The position numbers and the translations under genes were made by a program. This document shows, piece after piece, positions 13,355-26,990 of a stretch of DNA of 64,000 bases (position 1 is the first letter of the stretch; every line of letters begins with the position of its first letter). The notes beneath the pieces were generated by a model. The model was given only the letters and a program-made list of their open reading frames with translations. It searched no databases and was not told where the DNA came from. The stretch comes from Setoptus koraiensis (taxonomy: Eukaryota; Arthropoda). The DNA lies in assembly GCA_048013815.1 (NCBI GenBank), contig CM106586.1, positions 10,788,001-10,852,000 on the forward strand, read 5' to 3'.

Positions 13355-14858
13355 GCAAGACATGGCGGCCCGCACGCCAGCGAGATGAACGCAAATAAAC
13401 AAGGCAACTCTTTTGGCTGTTAATTCACAATTGTCGGACCGTCGGGCACGTTGCTGGCGCGCGCCGACGCGCCACTGCTACGCCTGTTGGCGATTAATGC
13501 CGATTAATGGCGATTTAAGGTGCACCGAAATGACCAAGAGTGCATGCTGGAAGAGCATGCGAACGAGCACGGGCTGCACCTGGCGGCCGGTGTTTCGCTG
13601 GCAGCGGGCCGCACCGGCCGCCGACAGACCGTAGACGGCGCTCGTGGGGCGCATCCGAAATTCGTGCCCGCGACCGCACAGCAAGCTGGCCAAATAATTG
13701 CCTGCAGCGCCAACGCGAGCCCGACTCTTTGGCTCTTTTGGCCCCAAAGAGTGGGCCAAAAGTGCCGCTCGGACAGCGGCCACTTTGAGAGCGGGCCGGA
13801 GCCGGACAGAGCCGCGCGGAGCCGCACGGAGCCGCACGGAGACGGACGGAGCGGTCGCCATGGTTGCGACAATCGGTCGGTGTGAGCCCAATCGGGCAGC
13901 TATCCAATTTCAGCTGGCCAAAGCGCTTATTTATCATGGTTCTCGCAATCTCGTTTGCAGCGCCATTTGCGCCACTTGTGAGCTGTGACTTGTGAGCACG
14001 GGTACGCGCACACTTGCACGTAGCCGCTCGCCAACCGCTTGTAGGTGACCGCTGTGGGCGACTGTTGCAGAGACGGCCAATTACGTTGCCTGTGAGTGCC
14101 GCCTAAACGTTTCCCCTGGCTTGTCCCTCCCAAAAGTGTTGCCGTGTTGCCGATTGTGTCGCTCAAGCGAGCACGCCGAGCGCTGGCACGCAAGCCAGCT
14201 CCACAGCCGGCCGGCCGGCCTGCCACCAAATGAGAGGCAAGAGTGGTCGTAATGGCCGTGAGAGCCGTGCCAAGAGAGAAGAATTGAAATTAAAAAAGCC
14301 ATCACTATGCAATTGGCGTGGCCGCTGTGGCCGTTGTCGTTGTTGCCGTCGTTGTTGTCGTCGTTGCTGTCGTTGTTGGCGTCGTTGTTGCCGTTGTCGT
14401 GGCCGCTGTCGCTGTTGCGACGACGACGCCAATGACGACGACAACGGCAGCGCCAACAATGCCGCCGCTTGAACTTGACGCACACATCCAATTGTTGCCA
14501 GCCTGCAATGCCCAGCAGCTTGCCAAGCCGGCCACCGTAGCGAGTTGCAGTTGTCGCGCTCGCGAAGCCAGCCACACAACCAGCCGCTCGTTGCCCTTGT
14601 TGATACGGCTGCTGCTGGCCAGCGGCCGGCGTTGTTGTCGCTGCCGGTGTCACTGCGACCGGCCCGCCCCACTCACCTGTGCACGCTCGGACGCTCGGAT
14701 CGGGAATTTGAGCCCCGGCGAGCCGCTCGCCTCGTCCGGTCCGCTCTGTCCGCTCTGTCCGGTCCGCCCGGTCGAGAGTGCCGGGCGCCGTCTTGCTGTG
14801 CCGGCCGGCCGTCGCAGCGCACAATCGCGGCCCGGCCGCGACAACCGCAACCCGCCAG

Positions 14859-14913
14859 ACTCAGCAACGCCAGACACGGCAACGCCAGACACGGCAACGC
14901 CAGACACAGCAAG
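14859..14913. repeat. Minisatellite, 15-bp unit
   Basis: Three to four copies of CAACGCCAGACACGG-like units. Confidence 0.85.
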
Positions 14914-16412
14914 ACGGCACGACCTTGTCCGGCCTCCCAAGACAACAGGACAACGGGGCAGCGGGACAACAGGGCAGCGAGACAAGAGCTCGTATGAGAG
15001 CGTCGGCGCTAATTAGTCGCCAGTCGTCAGTTGTTGCTGGCCTTGCTGTTTGTGATCCGTTCCAATTGGCTTTCGCTCTCGCCGAGCCTGGCTCGGTGCC
15101 TCGCCGATCGGCACTGGCCGACTGGCGATGAACGCGCTGGCCAGTCGCAACGCCAGTTCTCAGGCTCTGGCCGCCGCCGCCGTCCACTAGGCCGAGTGGG
15201 CTAACAAAGTAAATGGTTGGCCGATGGTTGACCGTGCACGGCCGACAGACGCAACAAGAGCAGCAACGCCCGAAACGAGCGCAACAACGAAACAAAAGTG
15301 AGTTGGCAGCGGCGACGCATCGCTGGCCCGATTGTCATGCGTTGGGCTGCCTGTTGTTGCGCTGTGTGTTGTGGCCGCTTTTCAGTTTTGTTTCAGCCAA
15401 AATGCGCTTTTCATGGCTTGCTTGTCGGCCAAATGCGCCTTTCGTGGCTTGTTTGTCGGCCAAATGCGCCTTTCGTTGACTGCTCGTCAGCCGAATGCGC
15501 TTTTGGTGGCTTGTTTCAGCCACAGCGAGCCAACATCCGCGTATATCAGCTGTGCACACACACAAACACACACAAATTGTTATTAAAGTCGCGCACACAC
15601 ACACACAGTTATCTCGCATCGATGCCAGAACTTTCGTCCTTATCGCCAAAGTTGCCATTGTTTTGGCCGCGCTGCCAGCAACGTCGAGGCTTCAATGGGC
15701 TCGCTCTGCGGTTTGCGTTGGCACGGCGACTGCATTCGCCGCACACTTTCGCCCATTCGTGTTAGGCCGGCCATCCGAATGGCAAGGCGTGTGCCTAACA
15801 GCGTGCTTGCTACAGCGCGCAACCCGGCAGCGCCCTCTCGCAGTGACACCCGTCATGTCCGTTTGTTCAGCTGGGCCGCGCCAGTGACACCAGTTTGCCC
15901 GCCAGTGTGACACCAGTTTGTTTGCCGGTGTGACATTAGTTTGCCCGGCAGCAAACGGGGCCAAGTCGCACGCCGGCCCCAACGGCTGCCCAACTTGTCG
16001 CAAGCAGCTCGACGCGACGAGGGCCCACGGGACGAGCGCGAGCCGGCTCAAGGTGAAATGACCTCTCTAGTTAATCTACTTGGCCTAGTTTCTCGCCGGG
16101 GCCGCTCCGGTGGCCGCTGTGACTGTTGTCGTTGCTCTTGTGCCACTTTGTTGTATTGTGTTGCATTGTGTCGCGCTGTCGAACGACTATTACGTGTTAC
16201 ATGTACACACACACACACTTACACCGTGTCACCGGCGCCCATTGGCTTGCCAGCGCGCGCCACGGCCGCTATGCCGCCGCGACTCGCTGCGGATATTATA
16301 ATACATAATGCATGCATGCTGGGCCCGACATCAGCCCGGCAGCGGCCTCGTCGACGGCAAGCGTGTTGTTGTTGCCGCAACTTAAGCTGCGACTGCTTGT
16401 ACGCGGCGCTGC

Positions 16413-16528
16413 GGCTCGAACAGCAGTCCGCGACTCGAACGACAATCCGCGACTCGAACGACAATTCGCACTCGAACGACAATCCGCATTCGAACGACAA
16501 TTCGCACTCGAACGACAATCCGCGACCC
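16413..16528. repeat. Minisatellite, 18-19-bp unit
   Basis: Five to six copies built on CTCGAACGACAATCCGC, with alternating TCCGC/TTCGC ends. Confidence 0.9.
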
Positions 16529-18740
16529 CAATGGGAACGCGCATTGTAAACACGAATGCATATGCATGTATTTGCATTGTCTTACGATGGGCGTATTGCG
16601 CTGCACAATTGCGACTCTGTTTGCCCTGTCGACTCCGAGGGGTCCGAGGCCGGCCGACACTTTGCGCGTCGGTCTTGCCAGCACCGGCCGACAGAGCAGC
16701 CGGTCTTGCCAGCACCGGCGGCGTCTTGGCCGGCGCGCATATTGTCGGCCGACAGGCGCAACAATGTCGCGCATGACATTATCTCATTACGTCAGTTGAT
16801 ACCGTTCGCATGTTTTGTTTTGAATCGCCACAGATCCACTGACTCATTGACAATGCGCGCTGTGAGAGTACGCGTTTCACTGACAGAAGGTCTCAGCGAT
16901 AATTCATAATTGATAATTCATCGTCTGTTACGCGTTAGTTAGCGACACAATTGGCAGAGTCGCGACTCCGCCAATCAAGCGACGGTGTAACGCGATAACG
17001 AAACGACGGTAGGTGTATAAGAGTGCATAAGAGTTGTATAACACCGATACACAATGACACACTGTGTCGGCTTGGGCGACACCAATTACGTTGGACAAAT
17101 TTTGCCATGGCGGTCCTTGCAAACTTTTGCACTGTCGCGAGCGCACTTACAGTAAAGTATGTATAAAGACGCTCGCATGTAATTATAATCAATTATCATC
17201 ATCACCTCGTCTTATTTGTTTTGTTTATTATGCCAGCCCCCCCCCCGACAAAGCCCCGTTTATACATGTACAAATAGCACACATTTATGCACTTATAAAC
17301 ACACCGGCACACGAACACGGCGCGCTGTTCCATTTAATTTAATTTTTATTCTTATTTTTATTTTTATTCTTATTTTTACTTTTATTTTTATTGCCGAGCT
17401 TGTCTTTGGCTGGCATTGGCTGGCAAGCTGGCTGCTTTGTTGCCGCTTGCACTTGTTACAACATGCACAATGGCGAATGGCGTGTACTTAATACGGCGTG
17501 TGCGAAGGTCTTGCCACTTCTCGCCCTGTCTCGCCATTGTGTGCCCGTCAACATGTACGCGCTCACAATGTTGATATCACTTGATATCAGTTGATGATAT
17601 CAACTCGTCGGCGATAAGTTGTTGCTCACATAACCGTTATAACTTGCGTATCGCCGCTGCCGCTGCCGCAACGACCGACGCTGTCGTAAATTGCGACTCG
17701 TAAGGGCACTCGGATTATTGTTTGCGCGATACCGCGCATTAACCGCAAACAAAACGAATGAAACGGCACCAATGAAACGGCACGAAATGGCAAAGTCGCA
17801 ACTGCAAATAAAATTCAAATCATGCCACTAAATCATGCGATCGCCGAGCGAGCTGGCGTGATAGATCAAGGTGAGCGCGGGCTCGCCGATCCTCTTATCT
17901 GGGCGTGCACGGCCGGCGCGACTTGCGCGACTCCGGCGCGCCTTCCACAACGGAGGCTCCACCATGCGGCCGAGCCGCGCTGACCGAGGCGAGCCGACCG
18001 AGGCGAGCCGAGCGCCGGCCAACGGAACCAGGTGAGACAAGCCAGATAACGAGCGGAGGCGGCAATCTGGTGGCCCGCAGCGGATATATCATATCGTGTC
18101 AGCATATATGCATGCAGCTCGCATTGTGTGTTGGGGCCCCGCTGCATGCCTGCCGCTTGGCATGGCCAATTACGCGGCGCATCATTGTCGCCCCGATCGA
18201 CTCGAGGCGTCGACTCGACGGTGTCGCTGTCGTCGTTGCTGCTGCTGCCTTTACTGTTGGTGTCGCTGTCGTTGGTGCCGTTGTCGCCTCTGTCGCCGCT
18301 GTTGGTGTCGCTGTGAGTTGTCGCTGATCATCAGTGACTGATCATCGGTGACTGATGCTCGCCGACTAGCTCGAAACAGCTCACATTACGCAACAGTGCT
18401 CCGTGTTTGCGTACGCCACACACACATACAACAAGCGCCGACATTCGAGCCGTTCGAGTCGGTGCGAACGGCAGTTAATTGGGCCAGGCCCGAGCGCTGG
18501 CAAGTGCATGCATACTACACATCTCATATCTATAATACACAATGATGCAAATAAAATAACGGTGCGCACTCGGCTGGGTCGTGCACTCGCCATATGAAGC
18601 GAGTCATCGGCTCGAGTGCATGGGCCCGATATAATATGATATTTCGCACAATAATATCGCCTTGTGCATACGCTCGCACACATACCGTGGGCCCGTATGT
18701 GACGCAACGGCAACAGCGACAACAGCAACGACAGCAACGA

Positions 18741-18774
<34 letters not shown>

Positions 18775-20785
18775 GGCGACAAATAGACGCGCTGGCATCA
18801 CATTGACAGCGGACCTTGAAGGAGTGACAATATCGGCCTCGCCGGCGCTCCCATTTCGGCGGCCCATTGTCATGAGCTTGCCATTGTGTGCGCGCCCAAT
18901 TGTGAGCCCACAATGGGGCGCCCGACGCCTCCGACAGCCTGCAAACTCAACAGCGACAGCCGCGGCTCGTCCATATGTGCGGCTCACGCTGGCTCGGCGC
19001 GCACCCGTCGGCTCGGCGGGCCCCAACAAGGAAGTGGCACGCGAAGGCTCGCCCGGCACGGGCCGGCCAAGCCTTTGTTGTTGTTGCCGCGGGTCGTTGT
19101 CGCTGGCGCGGGTTGTTGTCGGTGGCACTGGGCGAGTTGCTGGTGTTGTCGTTGCCCGTGGCTGGCAGTTGTGAGCGCAAGCGCGCCGACACAACCGCTG
19201 GCCCGTTGTAACGTAATAACCGTCATTATGGGTGCTAGTGCGGGCGCCCTCGCCGGCGATTATAACGCGAGCCGAGCCGCGCCGACGAACAAGGAAGTCA
19301 CCGCTGCACAAACGCACCATTGGCTGGCGGGGCGCACACAATAAATACAGCGCGCACAAACAATGCATGGCCGTGCCATCAACCGATAATCGCATAAGCT
19401 GGCCACCTAAGTTGCCCACGCCAGCCACGTACCGTTGTGTTTGGGGCGGCTTGGCGGGCCCACTGAGCTTGGGCTTGCGCGGCGCCAGGGGCCCCCGCGG
19501 AAATGGGGCCAATCGGCGCGCGTGTCGGCGGCAAGCGCGCAGCGCGTGCAACGTGCCGGCAGCGAGTTTGTGCCAGCGAGTTCTTTCTTGTGTGTTTGCG
19601 CTTGTGTGGCGCCCCACTCGAACGCCGGCCAGAGCACAGCCAGAGCGCAGCCCGAACGCTACCCGAACGCGGCCAGATGTACGCACCGACAGACGAAGAG
19701 CAGATAGTGGCGGTTGCGTCGGGGTGAGTGTACTCGCGTGCCCGCAAGAAACGAGGTCAATGAGTCGCGAACAAACCCTGCGCACAGTTGACTGAGCCCC
19801 CCTTATCCGTTCGCGTGTGTGTGTGTCGTATTCCAGCAGTGTGTGGCGTATTCCAGCAGTGTGCGCGCGTGCTGTATGGGCGCCCAACACGCGCTCTTCC
19901 GAGAATCGGTGCACGGGCCCACGGGCCCACAGAGCCCGCGGGCCAAGGGACAAAGACCTCTCACTGGCGCGCCCGCACCCTGGCGGTGCTCCACTTTCTC
20001 TCATCGCTCGCCACTTTGGTCTAGCCAGCTCGCGCTGGCTGGCTGGCTCGCCGACGGCGCGTTGACCGGCCCAGCGCGGCCCGGCGAGGCTCAGCGAGGC
20101 CCCACGCGCCTGTCTATCGATTCGGCTTCGCGCTGGCTGGCACGCGCGAGCCACGTAGTGAGAGCTCACGACTATGTATGCTGGCGCCTCTCGTGACCGA
20201 GTACAACTCGTGACCAGGCACGACTCATGACTATGTATAACGCCGAGCCGGAAGACAGCAGGCGCAATTGTGTGGCGACCAATTTATTGAGGCAGCGCCG
20301 ATAGTGACGGTAATTGCACGACAGCGACGATACGATTCGCGGCACCGCAACACGTAATGAGAGTGGCCCTTTTCAGGCTTCCAGTTACCGGTCCGGTGGC
20401 CGGCTCAAAAGCGAGCCAGCTCAAAGGCGAGCCAGTGTGACGCTTGCCAGCGGGGCCCCACAGGCCGCTGGCTGGCATCGCAGTAGCCGGTGCCTCCGGT
20501 GCTATATGGGCCATGTGTGCTGTGGGTGCTTTATGGGCCACGGGTGCTATATGGGCTATGTGTGCCATGGGTGCTATATGAGCTGCACGAGCTGTGCGAG
20601 CCATATGTGGGCCAGCGGCGACCGGAGCCCGCGTACCGGCCCGAGCGACGCTGGCGGACAGCAACTTTTTACTTTTGCCAGCAGAGCGAGCGTTATTACT
20701 TTGCCACCTTTTCAGCGGCAAACTAATAACGCTCCTCGGCTGCTCGTGTGGACGCGCGCAAGCACGCACACCGACACGCACGCCG

Positions 20786-20788
<3 letters not shown>

Positions 20789-20830
<42 letters not shown>

Positions 20831-20934
20831 CGCACTGTTGGTGCAGTTTCCAAGACACACGGGCACAAGGAACGACAGATAATAGTGTGCCCGTTCGTCA
20901 CTTGGCCTCATTTCTAGCGCGCGCGCGCGCGCGC
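20789..20934. repeat. (CA)n followed by (GC)9 tract
   Basis: An almost pure (CA)n run to 20827 and, 90 bases on, (GC)9 at 20917-20934. Alternating purine-pyrimidine DNA of both kinds can adopt left-handed Z-form under supercoiling. Confidence 0.85.
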
Positions 20935-21171
20935 AGTCTTGCCAGAGCGGCTCGGCTGTGACAGTAGGTTTGTGGGCGCGCACAAAAGAGTGCACAAAAG
21001 AGTGCACAAACGTCAACAACGTCAGCAGCAACAACAACAACAACAACAACACCGACAGCAACAACAACAACAACAGCGACGGCAACAACAACAACGACAG
21101 CAGCAGCTACGGCGGCAATAACAACAGCGGCGGCGATATCGAGGTCGCGCGCAATCGATGCAAACACTTGT

Positions 21172-23841
21172 GTTACGTAACAGCATTTAGGAAGCGACTG
21201 AGTAAGTAGGTTGCTCCACTTTAGGCCGGCCGGCCCGAGCTAGTGGGGCCTTCCGTGTGGCTGTCGCGCTCGCTTCGGGCTGCCGCAGCGACTGAATGGA
21301 GGGCCCAAGCGCGCTAAAAAGAGCCAAAAAGCGAGCGAGCGAGCGAGAAAAAGAGAGGGGCCCCAGTCAGCTGACGCTGCCAGCGAGCCGCCTGGGCTCT
21401 AATTGGCCCGACACATGATAGCTGCAGCGGGTTTCGGCGGCGGCCTGTGAGGGCCGCGCCGAGCCTCTGAGAGCCGCGCCGAGCTGGCGGGGAGGGCTCT
21501 AATTGATGCAACCGACTGTCGCTGTTGTTGTTGTCGCTGTTGTTGTTGTCGCTGTTGTTGTTGTTGTTACTGTTGTTGTTACTGTTGCAGTTGTTGTTGT
21601 TGTTGTCGCTGTGGACGGCGAGTCGCATAGCGGGCGAGCCTAGCGAGGGCCCGACGCGGCAGGCAGTGAGTGCAGCGACGATTTTGTGTGACATGTCGCA
21701 AATAACTGTTCCTTGCTAGCTACTAAAAGTGTCACTTAGCCATGAGAGTTGCGCAACTACGAGAACGAGTATAACACACGCAGCGCATAACATTGCTCTG
21801 CTTACTTCCTCGTGATCCAAATTCTTTGCGCCGCCGTTGCTAACATCAATGGGCGCCAGCATCAAGGCGACCCAAACGACGCAAACATCACGAGCCGCTG
21901 TTATGACTTGTTATGACTCGAAACTTACAAGGCGAGCTCATGGGGCGATCGTTGGCAAGCTTGTTTGTGCGATTTGATGCTGCGAGTTGTTGTGCGAGTC
22001 GTTGTGCGAGCTGTTGTGCGATTTGACGGTGCGATGACAGCGCACTGATTGCGGCCCGCGACTAGCTGTAACGACCGTTATTTCGGCTACATTGCCGGCT
22101 CCAAATAACCTCTGTTTGCTGGCCCCTCGGTCGCCCTGTTTGCCGACACTCGCGCTCCCAGGCCGAGCTTACGTAACAGTTGAGTGTGGCTGACTGTCGG
22201 CCGGCTATCGCTCGTAGCTGGCCTGCGACTGGCTTTATACATACTTTAGATATTATGAAATTTCAGACATTACATTGCATGTTATTTGCGCGGCCTGAGC
22301 TGTGCGTCGTGCCCATTGAATCGGCGAGCGACGCTGTGCCGGCCAGCGCCGGCCGATAGCGAGCTTGACAGTGGCCGCATATCGCACAACAATCGCACAC
22401 AATTGACACAAACAACCGTGACAAGACACACACACATTCCGTTGTCAGTTGAGAGGTTATTCAACCACCACCTAGCGGCATTTGCGCTGATATCAGCATA
22501 CGTCAACCTTTGCGGCTTGACGGCTTCGGGCCGGATGAAGCGCGATGAAGCGTCAGTGACCTACTTTGGGTCACTGTTTACTGTGCCGTTATGTGTGCCC
22601 GTTGCGCAAGCTCGCGTCTGTGCCCGTTACGTTACGTAACTTACGTAAGCTTGTGTCTGGTGTGCCCGTGCATGTGATTGTGCTTGTGCCCAAGTCTGTG
22701 CGCTTGCGAGCCACACACGTCGGGCCCGCTGTTACGTAACGCGGCGGCATCTGACACAACTCGGCGCTAACACGACTCGACGCTGACACAACCCGACGCT
22801 GTTACGTAACCGTTCACACATATCAGATGATATGGCACAAATTTCATTAGCGAATCATGGGCGAGTTCATATTGTACGAATGATGGGCGCTTTGCAGGGC
22901 CGCGCCAGGCCGACTTTGCAGCGTTCGTTCGCTGTCAACGTTCTGTCGCCGAACGTTCGGCAAAGTTTGGCTGGCTTGCCAACTGGGCGCATCGAGCGCC
23001 GGCGACAAGGCGGCTTTAAAAGCGAGAGAGTGACAGTTATTGATTTTGTTTGCCAACGTCCGACGGCAAACAAAATCATGTTGCGCAACGCAAACATGAA
23101 CATCGGGCCGGTTTTGTAGCGCTGGTATGTTGTTGCGCGGTTATGCTGGGGCACGCTCGCCTGCGAGTATCGTGACAACTTGTGCACCACACTGGCTGCG
23201 AGTATGTCCGCAAATCCGCAAAGCCGAGTGATGTTACGCCACGACCATCAATGGCCGATGGGTGGCGCCCGCGCCGCATCAATATATGCCCCGTTAATAT
23301 ACTGCGTTATATACTGCGTTACATAAGCTTACAGAAGCGACGCTAGCGCCACGATGTGCGCCATATTCGGCTTATTGAGCCTAGTGGGGTGGGCTTTTTG
23401 CGAACTAGCGCCAGGCAACCCGGTAGTGGTGCAATGACTCGCAGTTCATTGCTATCAGCAGCCAGCCGCGGCGCTGTGTGCCATATTAGTTGCGTGCCAT
23501 TGCGTAACTAGCGTTTGTAAGTTACGTAACGTATTAGACGGCACGCCAAAAGCCGTGTCATCAGTGTGTGTGTGTGTGTGTGTCGACAAATGTAGCACAC
23601 GAAGCGAGCGACGAGTTGCGTAATGGGCGCCCTTACGCAACTCACGCCGCGATGACTGGCAAGCGAGCGAGCAACAGCAGCAACTGTGTAGCCTAGTGAG
23701 TCACTAGTTACCGCTAAATACACTGTTGCTCGGCCTCCATGTTCACCGGCACGACCCGTTATGTTTGACGGCGCAACGGCCGTTACGTAACATTCCGCAA
23801 CTAATTTTATGCTCAGCATTGGCAAAGGCATGTTACGTAAC
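21172..23841. promoter_or_regulatory. Cluster of TTACGTAA palindromes (PAR-bZIP/E4BP4-type sites)
   Basis: Exact TTACGTAA occurs inside 21172-21181, 22169-22176, 22631-22640, 22641-22648, 22731-22740, 22801-22810, 23521-23530, 23782-23791 and 23832-23841, nearly always as the 10-mer GTTACGTAAC. Looser relatives TTGCGTAAC/TTACGCAAC (C/EBP-like) lie near 23500, 23613, 23633 and 23914. RTTAYGTAAY is the known consensus of NFIL3/E4BP4, vrille, Pdp1 and HLF. Flanking DNA is unrelated from site to site, so this is not simply a tandem repeat. Regulatory function is inference; possible targets are the DYRK gene (starting left of 10.7 kb) or the MFSD6-like gene. Confidence 0.5.
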
Positions 23842-24574
23842 AGCAGCGCGTCGTGCGGATGTGCCGGCCCGGCCGTCACACTGCGCGACGCGGACATTGC
23901 TAGAGAGCAAAGAGTTGCGTAACACTTGTTATTTGCTAGTTGAGTCTCTTTATTATGAGACTCATAGTATGAGTCACAGTGAGTTGCACTATAAGCACTC
24001 ATAGTGTGCTTATAGTGTCTCTCTTTCTTGAGCTGCCGTCAAAGGTTTGGCCAGATCAGCGCGCACAGTATGCAGATTGTAAACGGAGATGAACTCTCTG
24101 CCGTTGGCATGGCGACCAAGATCAAGTTGAACCGCTCAACTGACAGGTGAGCGGCTCAGGTGAGCGGCACAGCCAAATGACAGTTGGCGGACTGTGCCGC
24201 CGTGATTTGACTCACCAGTCAAATTCAGCGACTGGCCACTGACTGGTCATGGCACGCACACACAGCGGCCACAACAGGTTAATTAGAGCGCTGCCCACGC
24301 AATCACATGACCAATGTTGCAAATAGCAGATGCTGCTGATAGCGGACTGTTGATGCCACCACTCGATCATCAGCTTGATAGTATCAACTTGATACATAAT
24401 AGCGACCCACAGAGCGCACACAGAGCCCTCTCTCGGACAGCGCCGCTTTGCATGCCGGACATTATGACATTGGCATTCTTTTTCGTGCACCTGTCGCCTT
24501 TGGCCCGGCCGGCGATTGCACTCGGCTGTGCCCAATGTTTGCCAACAATGTTTGCAGCCTACACAGCCGCTGCT

Positions 24575-24663
24575 GTTGTTGTTGTTACTAGTTGTTGTTG
24601 TTGCTGTTGTCGTTGTTACTAGTTGTTGTTGTTGCTGTTGCCGTTGTTACTAGTTGTTGCTGT

Positions 24664-24698
<35 letters not shown>

Positions 24699-24725
24699 TT
24701 GTTGCTAGTTGTCGTTGTTGCCGCC
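24575..24725. repeat. (GTT/GCT)n trinucleotide repeat
   Basis: Interrupted GTT/GCT run with three ACTAGTTGTTG interruptions. It reads as poly-Asn/Ser on the reverse strand but has no gene around it. Confidence 0.85.
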
Positions 24726-25123
24726 GTTGTTGCAAGCAAACGACGGGCAAACAGGTGAGTCATGGGCCAATTCCGAGAACATGATGCGAGCTTTGTTGCC
24801 ATCGCCAGGGCCGAGGGCAGTGCGCCGATCACAATATCCGTTTGTCCGACAGCCGGGCACACAAACAAACGCAAACAAGCCAGCGTAATTACATATGCTG
24901 CGTATGCATGTAACAGCCGGCCAGCGATGCAAACAATACTGGGCGCCACCTAGCCAGTGATTGCGTCAGAGTGTGGAGCCGCCAGCGACAGTCAATCAAA
25001 TTCAAGCTCATTATCATTATCGCCTGTTGGCTTATCACGATCGCCGCTTGCAGAGATTGCAATGGTCGCTCGGCGATACGCGATGCCTTTCCCGTCGGCA
25101 TCGCACACTCTAACTGCAGTCTG

Positions 25124-25188
25124 CGGCCGGATAAAGCGGCCGAGTAAAGCTGCCGGATAAAGCGGCCGGATAAAGCGGCCGGATAAAC
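25124..25188. repeat. Minisatellite, 13-bp unit
   Basis: About five copies of CGGCCGGATAAAG with one GAGTAAAG variant. Confidence 0.9.
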
Positions 25189-25545
25189 GGACGGTGCGGA
25201 CGGCATTTTGTTGCCATGACTACCGAAATGCCGTGCGCAGCGATGCCTACGCACCGTCGGTGACACTTTTGTGCCGATGCATCCTCGCTTGACCGATGAC
25301 ACTGCTAAGCCGGCCGGGCTAATCCCGAGCGCGACTAGTGGCGCTCATTTGACCGCTATTCGGCGCTACTCGGCGAGCGGCTGGCCGATTAGCGGCCACT
25401 AGCGACGCCGAGCTGGCGGCTGCTCGTCGATGCCCAGTCAGCTGACTGTCAGTCGGCTGTCAGTGGGCTGTCAGTGGCGGGCCGCTTGCGTGAACTGGCC
25501 CGCAGCCGCCGGCGTCCGGACAGCCGGCTGAAATGTGAATTTGCC

Positions 25546-25578
25546 GGCCGGGCTATTTATAAAATAAATAGCCCGGCC
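25546..25578. repeat. Perfect hairpin, 15-bp stem, AAA loop
   Basis: Arms 25546-25560 and 25564-25578 are exact reverse complements (GGCCGGGCTATTTAT) around the loop AAA. No T-run or miRNA-length loop is present. Confidence 0.9.
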
Positions 25579-26792
25579 GCTTCTCGCAACAAGAGTCTTA
25601 TTTCGGTCGGGCGAGCGCACCGAAACGCGCGCCGAACGCCGCCCGACGCCAGCCGCCCGATGCCCGAAGCTCGGAGCCCGTCGCCCGTCGCCGTGCAAAT
25701 GCTCGTGTCGCCACAGCGAGCGCTGGCAAGACGCAACGGCGCCGCCAACATGCAACGGCGCTGGCATTAAATTAAATTTGGAATGCGGAAGTGGCAACAA
25801 ATGAGCGCCGTGATGTGTATTGATGATGATGGCGCGCCACAGCTATTGCTGTTTGCCTATTTGTTGTTGTTGTTGTTGTTGTTGCTGCTGCTGCTGTTGT
25901 TGTATCGTCAAGATTAAAAGTCAGTTAGTCACACAAAAACACACTTAAACAACCGCAGTTACACACTGCTCTGGGACCGTTACTCCGCGCCATTCAGCAC
26001 TCTATTTCCTCCTCGTCAGCATATGACCTGACTCAACTGGCTATTGATAGAGACAACATTTCATTGCGCAAAATACCGGTTGTACACAGGTACGAGAGGT
26101 GCACAAAGGCTTACCAATCCGATCAGCCTTGCCACCCACTGTGTCGCGGGCTCGAGCGCCATCTCGCGATAATTAAAGCCATCGTTACGTATTATTATTA
26201 CGACATAAAACCATGACAAACTGACAATCGGCTGACAAATGTCTCGTCGATCAGTTTTCATTCGGCCAGACCAACAGCATTGTGGTCGCTCACAGCGCCA
26301 ATGTTGCCACAATAATTAGCTGGCCGATACCTGGCTGCCGCATGTCGCCCAATATCGCCCGATATCGTCGGGCGTCGTCGGGCATCGCCGCGTGTCGCCG
26401 GGCATCGGCTTATCGCTTGGCAGAATAACAGTGGTCAGCTTTGATTGATTGGCTGACAAGCGATTGCGCAAGCCGACCAATCGTTTGACGTTTCACTCGC
26501 GAGCGCCGATGTTCATTCATGAGTTATGAATCACAACATCGGCACGTAACGGTCAACGCCGGCCCTTCTCAATTGTCAATCATCAATCTAGTTGTCACTG
26601 GGACGCTGGTGTCGGCTGTTGGTGTCAGCTGTTGGTGTCAGCTGTTGGTGGCGAGCTGTTGGTGGCGAGCCGGATGCTGCCCACTGTGAGTGAACGGGTG
26701 ACCGGATGTTAAAGTCGTCGGCCATCAACAGCCGACACAGGCTCATTGGGCCCTCGTTGGCATCGACTGAAAGGACGCCCGTCGTTGCAGAG

Positions 26793-26901
26793 ACAAAATT
26801 TGACAAATTTGACAAATTCGACGAATTCGACAAATTCGGCAAATTTGGCAAATTCGACAAATTCGACAAATTCGACAAATTCGGCAAATTCGACAAATTC
26901 G
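26793..26901. repeat. 9-bp minisatellite (AAATTCGAC/AAATTCGGC)n
   Basis: About twelve 9-bp units, AAATTCGAC with AAATTTGAC and AAATTCGGC variants. Both strands stay open, giving (Phe-Asp-Lys)n-type or Thr-Asn-Ser-type repeats. It sits 90 bases past the stop of the MFSD6-like gene. Confidence 0.9.
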
Positions 26902-26990
26902 AAGGAAAATCCTCGCTGTTCAGCTTGTGCCCATACGAACAAATGGAAACGATTTAATGGATCTAACAAGTTGTCGCTAGACATGCAAGC

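Noticed and set aside
10712..15295. Many overlapping 100-250-residue ORFs on both strands
   Set aside because: Open in up to five frames at once, full of simple repeats and Cys/Ala/Arg bias; no splice structure or family match.
18604..20169. 521-residue reverse ORF in GC-rich DNA
   Set aside because: Built from low-complexity GC-rich words, no domain, and long ORFs overlap it on several frames. Lack of stops is explained by composition.
20723..21121. Poly-Gln/Asn/Val ORFs over trinucleotide repeats
   Set aside because: Translated microsatellites in several frames with no flanking coding sequence.
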